This document shows positions 1-4,864 of a DNA stretch of 20,602 bases, one piece after another. Both the position numbers and the translations under genes were made by a program. Position 1 is the stretch's first letter. Each line of letters begins with the position of its first letter. Where the stretch lies: the NCBI GenBank assembly GCA_028293265.1, contig JAQGPB010000505.1, positions 1 through 20,602 on the forward strand, written 5' to 3'. The notes below the pieces were generated by a model. That model made no database searches. It was not told where the DNA came from and worked only from the letters and a program-made list of their open reading frames with translations. This stretch comes from Pedosphaera sp. (GTDB lineage: Bacteria; Verrucomicrobiota; Verrucomicrobiae; Limisphaerales; Pedosphaeraceae).

Positions 1-9
1 TAGCAAGCG

Positions 10-84
10 ATGGAAACTAGCACCGATTCGGGAAATCGCAACCAGGCGAAGCCTGGACCCATTGTGGGGGGGGGTAGAACATGA
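10..84 (+). CDS. Possible tiny ORF carrying the first palindromic element
   Basis: A 24-residue ATG ORF ends in a TGA that overlaps the ATG of the next gene (ATGA, 81-84). Its second half is the 24-bp palindromic element at 40-63, read as NQAKPGP, followed by glycines from a run of nine G. An in-frame TAG lies at 1-3, so if this is coding it starts at 10. No family is recognisable. The 4-nt overlap with the next gene and the shared reading frame with the two other element copies are the only reasons to list it; it may be non-coding. Confidence 0.2.
   Translation: METSTDSGNRNQAKPGPIVGGGRT
40..63. repeat. 24-bp palindromic element, copy 1
   Basis: The core is ccaggc-gaa-gcctgg (42-56), a perfect 6-bp inverted repeat around a 3-nt loop, inside a 24-bp unit that recurs at 4817-4840 and 6718-6741 with two to four differences. 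In the frame that ends at 82-84 it reads NQAKPGPI, matching the peptide encoded by the other two copies. Confidence 0.75.
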
Positions 85-1079
85 GCGACGTTCCCCTGCC
101 CGCCAGACAACTGATCGCGGACGCCGCGCATTGCCGCGCGTACTCGGCGGCGCTGTGCCGCGGCCTGGTCAGTTACCGGCTGATGCCCAACGAAGTTTTA
201 TTGCTGCTCATCCTGGAGGGCGAAACTTTTGCCCGGAACCTCATTGAAGGCAAGGTGGATCTGGACGCTTGGGCGCGGCGGCTTCGCCTGACCACGGCCA
301 AGCTGGAAAAACGCTATTGGCAGCCGGTGGTGGAGCTGTTGATCGTTGACTCCAACGAGGGACAAGGGACTTTTCAATTGCGGCCTTTCATGCAAGACTG
401 GTCGCGGGTCCGCGGTTTGCGGAATCCCAACAATTTGTGTGCCGAGCCGGAGTTGCCTCTGGTTGCTGAACGCCCTCTGGACGATGCTCTGTCGTCCCTG
501 AGCCGGGAGAAAGCGCTGTCTGAAAGCGGGGCTGCTCCATCTGGCGGACCAGCGGAGAATTCCTCTCCGGCCGGCGCACATTCCACTTCCGTTCCCGATT
601 GGGCGGGGTTTCGCAACGATCTCACCAGGCTGACGCCTGATGAATTGGCAAAAAAATACCCGCCGGTGAAAGCGGGGGAAATTCTTGCGCTGCCGGGCCA
701 GTCTGCCGTTTCCGCCAAAACAGCGCAAACGAAAAGTGTTGCGGTGAGCAACTTTGTATCGACGGAACTGTCGCAGGCGGCCTGGCTGTGGCTGCAGTCG
801 ATTGACGGGAAAGGCCGGTTTGCGGACGCGCTGGTGACCCGGCAATGGCAGGCGCTGTGCGCCAATGAGCCCGCGTACGTGCTGCAGGACCTGCGGCGGC
901 GCTGGGAAAAGGTGCAGCGGGAAGTGCGCGCGGGTGAGCGAAGGGGCGAGCATGTGCCGGCTGATCCGATTTCTTACCTATCCAGGAAGGCGTTGGACGC
1001 CCGCAAGCTGGAGCCGCTGCCGAACTGGCGGACGCGGCCGGTTCTGGCCGGCGACGGATTAATCCGTCGCCCGGGCTGA
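81..1079 (+). CDS. Putative phage replication-type or DNA-binding protein
   Basis: This 332-aa protein has a helical N-terminal part (about residues 5-115, ending in LRPFMQDW) that looks like the winged-helix start of phage replication proteins. A low-complexity Ser/Ala/Pro linker follows (about 130-175). A basic helical C-terminal part (about 215-320) contains WQALCANEPAYVLQDLRRRW and PISYLSRKALDARK, a pattern seen in phage O/DnaD-like proteins. No catalytic motif is visible. The start at 81 lies 6 nt after a nine-G run that could act as a ribosome binding site. The last residues (GDGLIRRPG) are encoded by a palindromic repeat that runs to the stop, so the C-terminus has probably been replaced or extended by the element. 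The replication role is inferred from layout and fold impression only. Confidence 0.6.
   Translation: MSDVPLPARQLIADAAHCRAYSAALCRGLVSYRLMPNEVLLLLILEGETFARNLIEGKVDLDAWARRLRLTTAKLEKRYWQPVVELLIVDSNEGQGTFQLRPFMQDWSRVRGLRNPNNLCAEPELPLVAERPLDDALSSLSREKALSESGAAPSGGPAENSSPAGAHSTSVPDWAGFRNDLTRLTPDELAKKYPPVKAGEILALPGQSAVSAKTAQTKSVAVSNFVSTELSQAAWLWLQSIDGKGRFADALVTRQWQALCANEPAYVLQDLRRRWEKVQREVRAGERRGEHVPADPISYLSRKALDARKLEPLPNWRTRPVLAGDGLIRRPG
1051..1070. repeat. GACGGATTAATCCGTC palindrome, copy 1
   Basis: A perfect 20-bp palindrome (gcgacggatt / aatccgtcgc) lies inside the 3' end of the preceding coding sequence, 7 bp before its stop codon. It is the first of four copies within 162 bp. Confidence 0.85.
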
Positions 1080-1091
1080 TGGATGGTTTTG

Positions 1092-1115
1092 CCACGACGG
1101 ATTAATCCGTCGTGG
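1092..1115. repeat. GACGGATTAATCCGTC palindrome, copy 2
   Basis: A perfect 24-bp palindrome with half-site ccacgacggatt, just 3' of the first gene. As RNA it could form a stable hairpin, but no T-tract follows, so it is not a canonical intrinsic terminator. Confidence 0.85.
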
Positions 1116-1168
1116 AGCTGTAAATGGGTGTTGTTGCTGTTTCTGCCTGAAGTTGCTGTTTTTTGACT

Positions 1169-1190
1169 CACGACGGATTTGTCCGTCGTG
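1169..1190. repeat. GACGGATTAATCCGTC palindrome, copy 3 (variant centre)
   Basis: Nine-bp arms (cacgacgga / tccgtcgtg) flank a tttg centre in place of the usual ttaa. Arms are conserved while the centre has changed, which suggests that pairing of the arms is what is kept. Confidence 0.8.
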
Positions 1191-1193
1191 TGG

Positions 1194-1211
1194 CGACGGA
1201 TTAATCCGTCG
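1194..1211. repeat. GACGGATTAATCCGTC palindrome, copy 4
   Basis: A perfect 18-bp palindrome, cgacggatt / aatccgtcg, lies 3 bp after copy 3, so the two together form a closely spaced REP-like pair. Confidence 0.85.
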
Positions 1212-1212
1212 T

Positions 1213-1437
1213 ACGCGCCTCGCGCGCGCGGCGAAGAGCTTTAGCTCTGAGCGTAGTTTATAGCTGCGCAGTACAGCCAGCTTAAGAGCTGGGCTGAGCT
1301 GTACATGGCCGCAACGAAGTACAGCGGTGGCGTGGAAGCGTAGCTGGCCAGCCAGCTCAGCTTTTTTGGAATTGGAAAAAGGCCAGCTAGTAAGAGATCG
1401 CGGGCGAAACGGCCAAAGCTAAAGGCAAAAACCGGTT
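1213..1437. other. AGCT-rich, structured non-coding spacer
   Basis: No credible gene lies here. The tetramer AGCT occurs 11 times between 1237 and 1420, where less than one would be expected by chance. Several hairpins can form: agagc-ttta-gctct (1236-1249), a nested one with gtacagc (1271-1277) paired to gctgtac (1298-1304) or, alternatively, cagccagct paired to agctgggctg, and agctgg-ccag-ccagct (1342-1357). A CG alternation sits at 1220-1231. Candidates are an origin, a packaging or protein-binding site, or a structured RNA leader for the genes that start at 1438. Confidence 0.5.
1342..1367 (+). terminator. Possible intrinsic terminator or attenuator
   Basis: A 6-bp stem agctgg/ccagct with a ccag loop is followed after 4 nt by six T (1362-1367). 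The gap between stem and T-tract weakens the call. It would end transcription from the left before the operon at 1438, or attenuate it. Confidence 0.35.
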
Positions 1438-1734
1438 ATGATCATTCTGACCACTCAAATTGAAACTTCGCCGGTGCATGGCGGGATTTCCATTTTAACG
1501 ACGCTTAAATCGAGCCAGGCCTCGGAAGCGGAAAATTATGTTCACGCGGTGCTGAATGCAGCGATGTCTGCGGCCGGAGAGCATTTGATGGAGGAGACCA
1601 AGTCCGGCAACGGCGTGGTCGGAGGCACATTCCTGAAGGACGCAATCAAGGCGCGGTTGCAGGCGGGCGGCTTGAAATGGGAGGGCTCGGAGGCGCAAAA
1701 AACATTCCGGAGGCATAAGGGAGAAAAGCCATGA
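1438..1734 (+). CDS. Hypothetical protein, first of four coupled small genes
   Basis: This 98-aa protein is not recognised. It has a Thr/Ile-rich beginning (MIILTTQIETS), an amphipathic helix around residues 30-55 (AENYVHAVLNAAMSAAGEHL) and a basic C-terminus (RRHKGEKP). No clear Shine-Dalgarno precedes the ATG. Its TGA overlaps the ATG of the next gene (ATGA at 1731), so the two are probably translationally coupled and belong to one operon. Confidence 0.6.
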   Translation: MIILTTQIETSPVHGGISILTTLKSSQASEAENYVHAVLNAAMSAAGEHLMEETKSGNGVVGGTFLKDAIKARLQAGGLKWEGSEAQKTFRRHKGEKP

Positions 1735-2129
1735 GTCCTGGCTGGGAACTGATCAATGCCGAGAAAATGCATGCGGAAAGTCCGGGCACTTTCAAGATTG
1801 CGCCGCGCGCGGAGCGGGAGAGCCTTTTCGGCCGTCTGGTGAAAATTGGGGTGAGGAATCCGGATTACAAGGATGCTCGCGGCATCAACGGGGAGCGGTT
1901 TTGGGTCAAGGTTGTGCAGGTGTTGTCGGGCGAACAGGTTCGCTATCGGGCAATGGTGGAGAATGATTTGGTGCTCGGTGATGCGCATGGTTTGAAACAT
2001 GGCGATTTCATCCTGTTCGGCCCGGAGCACGTTTTGCAGACGGAGCCGTCAGCGCCCGGCGCGCGTCCGCCGGCTGCCAATCTGGCGACCAGGCAATTTC
2101 GCGCGCGATTGGGTGCGCGCTGGAATTGA
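1731..2129 (+). CDS. DUF2314-like hypothetical protein
   Basis: In this 132-aa protein, residues about 50-105 (GERFWVKVVQVLSGEQV ... VENDLVLGDAHGLKHGD ... FGPEHVL) resemble the DUF2314-type pattern: an FWVxV strand, a turn with an N-D pair, a 'GL..GD' turn and a final 'PEHV'. The family has no known biochemical role. The C-terminal 25 residues are Ala/Pro/Arg-rich and look disordered. It overlaps the preceding gene by 4 nt and is followed after 1 nt by a small membrane protein gene. Family assignment is by eye. Confidence 0.65.
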   Translation: MSPGWELINAEKMHAESPGTFKIAPRAERESLFGRLVKIGVRNPDYKDARGINGERFWVKVVQVLSGEQVRYRAMVENDLVLGDAHGLKHGDFILFGPEHVLQTEPSAPGARPPAANLATRQFRARLGARWN

Positions 2130-2130
2130 T

Positions 2131-2256
2131 ATGGACCCCGATTTGAAAGAGCAACTGGACCGCATCGAGCGGAAGGCAGGAAACAAAGAGCCGGATGGCT
2201 GCCTGTTTGGAATTCTGTTTGGCATGGTGGTGATTTTGTTTCTGAGGGGCTGCTGA
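2131..2256 (+). CDS. Small single-span membrane protein
   Basis: A 41-aa protein with a charged N-terminal half (MDPDLKEQLDRIERKAGNKE) and one C-terminal hydrophobic segment (about residues 24-38, CLFGILFGMVVILFL), ending RGC. The same frame is open from an ATG at 1999, but that portion overlaps the preceding gene entirely, so the ATG at 2131, 1 nt after the previous stop, is chosen. Its stop overlaps the next start (ATGA-type junction at 2254-2258). It could be a holin/antiholin-like or membrane-anchoring peptide; nothing in the sequence decides this. Confidence 0.55.
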   Translation: MDPDLKEQLDRIERKAGNKEPDGCLFGILFGMVVILFLRGC

Positions 2257-2591
2257 TGACGGAATTCTTCATCCCACGCTTCTATATTCCGCCGCTTTAC
2301 GTGCCGCTTTATTGGCGGAATGAAACGAGCGGGGTTTTGCCCGCGGCGGTCGAAGCCTACCTCAATGCCTGCCTCTATCTGTCACCGATTACAGACGAGC
2401 AATTGAAACTGGTGGCGGATTATTGCGATTATTATATCAACGCTCCGTGCTGGGCGGAGAATGTGCAGCCGGATGGCGAGATGCGGGATGAGCTGAACCG
2501 GCTGATTGCCGGCGCAAAAACTTTGGAGAGCGTGGAGCACATCCAGCGTTGGATCAGGCAATGCCTGGATCTGGGCTTAGATCCGTGGTGA
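2256..2591 (+). CDS. Hypothetical phage protein, aromatic-rich N-terminus
   Basis: This 111-aa protein is not recognised. The first 25 residues are rich in Tyr/Phe/Pro (FFIPRFYIPPLYVPLYW). The remainder is helical and acidic with a Tyr/Cys patch (YCDYYINAPCW) and ends QCLDLGLDPW. It shares its first base with the last base of the preceding stop, a coupled arrangement. Its stop codon lies inside a 13-bp palindrome (gaggcg-t-cgcctc), the third kind of palindrome found at a gene end in this window. Confidence 0.6.
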   Translation: MTEFFIPRFYIPPLYVPLYWRNETSGVLPAAVEAYLNACLYLSPITDEQLKLVADYCDYYINAPCWAENVQPDGEMRDELNRLIAGAKTLESVEHIQRWIRQCLDLGLDPW

Positions 2592-2602
2592 GGCGTCGCC
2601 TC
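2590..2602. repeat. Short palindrome overlapping a stop codon
   Basis: Six-bp arms gaggcg and cgcctc around a single t overlap the TGA at 2589-2591. It may be part of a dispersed element or a 3' hairpin; only one copy is seen here. Confidence 0.5.
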
Positions 2603-2657
2603 CTACAAGGGCCGGGGAAAACGGATTACAAGCTGGCTGGGTGATTTGCCGGTAACC

Positions 2658-2676
2658 TTGGACATTGCATGTCCAA
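2658..2676. promoter_or_regulatory. Inverted repeat at the start of the LuxR-type gene
   Basis: A perfect inverted repeat with 8-bp arms (ttggacat / atgtccaa) around tgc overlaps the ATG at 2669. It could be an operator for an HTH regulator, with TTGGAC also readable as a weak -35 box, or an RNA hairpin hiding that start codon. If it is an operator, the true start is more likely GTG at 2762 or ATG at 2774. Confidence 0.45.
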
Positions 2677-3049
2677 CGTCCCTTTTATCCATGCCCCGAC
2701 TGTCGCCCGGCGGGGTGTCACCTATCAGGGTAACTTTACGGGCGCGCGGGAAAGGTGTTTAGTGCGGCCATCAATGAATGACGCTCAAGGTCATAAAACA
2801 CTTTCGCCGCAACAGGAACGCATCCTGGCGTCCTGCAAAAACGGCTTCGTTTACAAGGAGATCGCGCAGGAGCTGGGGGTCAGCGTGAACACGGTCAAGG
2901 CGCATATGAAGCGGCTGTTCGCGAAGATGGGCGTGAATAATCGGCAGCAGGCGATTCAGGCGCATTTTGGCGGGCGCGTCGAACCGCAGGACCAGCGGCC
3001 CATTTCCATCCCGATCATCCACCTCAAGGCGCAGCGGATCGCGGCTTGA
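2669..3049 (+). CDS. LuxR/GerE-type helix-turn-helix transcription regulator
   Basis: This 126-aa protein carries a LuxR C-terminal-like HTH at about residues 45-100. It begins LSPQQERIL, continues with the scaffold KEIAQELGVSVNTVKAHM, and then FAKMGVNNRQQAI. There is no receiver or autoinducer domain, so it is a stand-alone DNA-binding protein, likely a phage transcription regulator. The start is uncertain: ATG at 2669 lies in an inverted repeat and has no ribosome site. GTG at 2762 is 4 nt after AAGGTG, and ATG at 2774 would still leave the entire HTH. A Pro-rich basic tail follows the domain. It sits between the small-gene cluster and Gam. Confidence 0.8.
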   Translation: MSNVPFIHAPTVARRGVTYQGNFTGARERCLVRPSMNDAQGHKTLSPQQERILASCKNGFVYKEIAQELGVSVNTVKAHMKRLFAKMGVNNRQQAIQAHFGGRVEPQDQRPISIPIIHLKAQRIAA

Positions 3050-3056
3050 GCATTGC

Positions 3057-3566
3057 ATGAAGGCCGATCCAATCAGCAAGGTGGCAATTCGTTCGCGCGA
3101 AGAAGCGGAGGCGGCATTGGGCCGGCTGGCGAAGGCGACGGCGGAACAAAAGGTTTTTAAGAATGTCCTGGAGCAGGCGTTCCAGGCGGCGCGCGAGCAA
3201 TTCCAGCCGAGCATTGAAGCGGCCCAGGCAACGATTGATGCCGAGAAGATGGCTTTAGAAATGTGGGCATCGGAGAACGCCGGCGAGTTTGGGGATAAGA
3301 AGTCGTTGGACATGCTGCATGGGACGATTGGCTTTCGGTTGGGTCAGCGCCAGGTCAAGCTGCGGTCGGGCATGACTTGGGAGAAGGTGAAGGAGAGATT
3401 GGGAGCGTTCCGCAAGGGGATATATCTGCGGATGAAACCAGAGGTGGATAAGGAGGCAATCCTGAGAGATGAAGCTGCCGGAGAATTGGCTACATCTGAT
3501 CAGTCAACGATGGGCGTGCGAGTCGCGCAAGAGGAAGATTTCTTTGCCAATCCCAAGACCATTTGA
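3057..3566 (+). CDS. gam: Mu Gam-like host-nuclease inhibitor protein
   Basis: A 169-aa protein of the Mu Gam-like family, which binds double-stranded DNA ends (Ku-like) and shields them from exonucleases. What supports this is the order of an N-terminal long helical hairpin (residues about 14-75, AEAALGRLAKATAEQKVF onward), then KKSLDMLHGTIGFR (81-94) with the typical 'KS...HGTIGFR' turn, then MTWEKVKERLG (106-116) and a charged tail. The frame is open further upstream, but ATG 3057, just after the preceding stop, gives the usual family length. It implies that the phage has free DNA ends at some stage, in replication, recombination or after injection. Confidence 0.85.
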   Translation: MKADPISKVAIRSREEAEAALGRLAKATAEQKVFKNVLEQAFQAAREQFQPSIEAAQATIDAEKMALEMWASENAGEFGDKKSLDMLHGTIGFRLGQRQVKLRSGMTWEKVKERLGAFRKGIYLRMKPEVDKEAILRDEAAGELATSDQSTMGVRVAQEEDFFANPKTI

Positions 3567-3816
3567 TCTGCGTGCAAACCTCTCTCATCTCCTACCTGCT
3601 CCCCACCCCCCCCGACAAGGAATCTCTTTGGCTGAGGCGACTTTTCGGTGGTGTTGGCACTTGCGAGGTGTTTTTACGAAAAGGAGAAAAATAAAAAAAC
3701 ACGCATGGGAGGTCACTTGAATCGCAAGAAATTGCCGAAATCGAAAAAACAGGCGGTTTTCCAGGCGAATTGATTTCCCGACCATGAAGGGCGGGTAAAA
3801 ACGAAGGACCAAAGCA
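3567..3816. other. Non-coding spacer with pyrimidine tract
   Basis: The spacer starts with a long pyrimidine-rich stretch containing eight C (3606-3613) and later an A-rich stretch (about 3678-3700). Apart from the tiny ORF at 3705-3773 no gene is credible. No convincing promoter was found; TTGGCA near 3654 has only a poor -10 partner. Confidence 0.4.
3705..3773 (+). CDS. Possible very small basic protein
   Basis: An ATG at 3705 opens a 22-aa ORF. In the same frame a TTG at 3717 is preceded by a perfect GGAGGT (3708-3713) with a 3-nt spacer, giving MNRKKLPKSKKQAVFQAN (18 residues). The peptide is strongly basic. The ribosome-binding match is the best in this part of the window, which is why it is listed. 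No family can be named and chance remains quite possible. Confidence 0.25.
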   Translation: MGGHLNRKKLPKSKKQAVFQAN

Positions 3817-4098
3817 ATGCAAAAATTCAAGAATGGCCGTGAGGCCAGGCAGTTTGATCAGGTTGTTGGTGTCACATACGATTTAGCCAAGGACGACACC
3901 ACAAGGGTGATTGCCGGGAGCATTCAACTCGACACGGATCCGGAAAAGGATCTTGGCTATGTTCATGTCCAGGTGCCGGGGGATGTTCAAATGCTCAAGG
4001 TCAAGGTGAGCGATTGCTTTCATGCCGAGGATGCACTGGCGGCGTTGACGCCGAAAGCGGCGGCGACCGAGGCCGCAGCACCGGTGGGGCAGAGTTGA
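3817..4098 (+). CDS. Hypothetical phage protein
   Basis: A 93-aa protein that is not recognised. The body appears beta-rich (VVGVTYDLAKDD, RVIAGSIQLDT, GYVHVQVPGDVQMLKVKV) and ends in an Ala-rich tail (AALTPKAAATEAAAP). An AGGA lies 8 nt before the ATG. A 14-bp perfect hairpin follows its stop at once and may terminate its transcript. It lies just ahead of the terminase genes. Confidence 0.55.
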   Translation: MQKFKNGREARQFDQVVGVTYDLAKDDTTRVIAGSIQLDTDPEKDLGYVHVQVPGDVQMLKVKVSDCFHAEDALAALTPKAAATEAAAPVGQS

Positions 4099-4103
4099 TA
4101 AGT

Positions 4104-4135
4104 CGGCCGGGCGGTGGATGGCCACCGCCCGGCCG
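4104..4135 (+). terminator. 14-bp perfect GC hairpin, possible terminator
   Basis: Arms 4104-4117 and 4122-4135 are perfectly complementary over 14 bp (cggccgggcggtgg and its complement) around the loop atgg. Only a short T-run (gttt, 4137-4140) follows, so intrinsic termination is possible but not textbook. The loop contains the ATG that opens the terminase small subunit frame, so it could also control that start. Confidence 0.55.
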
Positions 4136-4864
4136 CGTTTCATTGTGGGCAAGCAACTCAAAACAAAACCTTCGCCCCAGGAGAAAAGCGCCGCCCCCAA
4201 ATTAATTCCCGCGCGTGAACTCACGGCGTGGACCGGATTGTCTGACAAGGTCCTGCGGTCGCTGGCCGGCAAAGGTTTTTTCCCGGCGGCGGTCAAGGGC
4301 GGATATCAGTTCATCCCGACGCTGGTCGGGCTGTTTCGCTTTTACCGGGAGCAGCAACGGACCGGCGCCGACGAAGTCTATTACGACTCCATGGGCAATT
4401 GCGCGGCCCAGCTCGGGATACCGCTGGACATCTTGAAGGCTGCCAGCCGGCAGGGCTGTCCGGCGTTCAAGGCGAGCCGGGTCTATCTGCTTCCCCTGGT
4501 AAAATGGTTTTTTACGCAGCCGGAGGCCGGCCAGGGCAAAACCAACTGGGCCGACGCCAAGATGGAGTATTCGGCGAAACGCGAAAAAATAAAACTGACC
4601 AAGGATGAGGCGAAGGCCGCGGACTGGGACGACGTCGCGTTCGGGCTCAACAAGGGAACCTCGCTTCTGTTCTCGCGGCTCGACCGGCTTTTCTCCCAGA
4701 CGCTGCCGCCGGACCTGAAGGGGCTTTCGGAACTGGCGATGAAAAAGCGCCTGGTCGCCTGCCTGGGACCGCTGGCCAAGGAGTTTCGTGCCGAGCTGGC
4801 GAAGCTGGGCAACCTGGACCAGGCGGAGCCTGGGCCCATTAAGGAAGTGCAAAAACCGGAATGA
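4118..4864 (+). CDS. Putative terminase small subunit
   Basis: A 248-aa protein directly before the large terminase, with a 4-nt ATGA overlap. Two HTH-like segments are visible: residues about 32-76 (ARELTAWTGLSDKVLRSLAGKG then a hydrophobic wing) and about 93-130 (NCAAQLGIPLDILKAASRQG). This is the pattern of Nu1-type small subunits that recognise the packaging site. The C-terminal half is helical and would bind the large subunit. The ATG lies in the loop of a 14-bp hairpin; GTG at 4145 (residue 10) is an alternative start and loses no domain. Residues 234-240 (DQAEPGP) come from a palindromic DNA element. Confidence 0.7.
   Translation: MATARPRFIVGKQLKTKPSPQEKSAAPKLIPARELTAWTGLSDKVLRSLAGKGFFPAAVKGGYQFIPTLVGLFRFYREQQRTGADEVYYDSMGNCAAQLGIPLDILKAASRQGCPAFKASRVYLLPLVKWFFTQPEAGQGKTNWADAKMEYSAKREKIKLTKDEAKAADWDDVAFGLNKGTSLLFSRLDRLFSQTLPPDLKGLSELAMKKRLVACLGPLAKEFRAELAKLGNLDQAEPGPIKEVQKPE
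4817..4840. repeat. 24-bp palindromic element, copy 2
   Basis: The core ccaggc-gga-gcctgg (4819-4833) is inside the small terminase gene, 24 bp before its stop. It encodes DQAEPGPI in frame. See the copies at 40-63 and 6718-6741. Confidence 0.8.

Noticed and set aside
1215..1437. tRNA or tmRNA in the structured spacer
   Set aside because: Hairpins are there, but no cloverleaf with TTCGANNC T-loop or acceptor pairing could be built.
3606..3613. Eight-C tract as a phase-variation site
   Set aside because: It is in a non-coding spacer, not near a start or inside a gene, so no effect can be argued.
3469..3720. 83-aa plus-strand frame overlapping the end of gam
   Set aside because: It begins inside gam in another frame and encodes a Pro/Leu/Arg-rich peptide without features; treated as a shadow.
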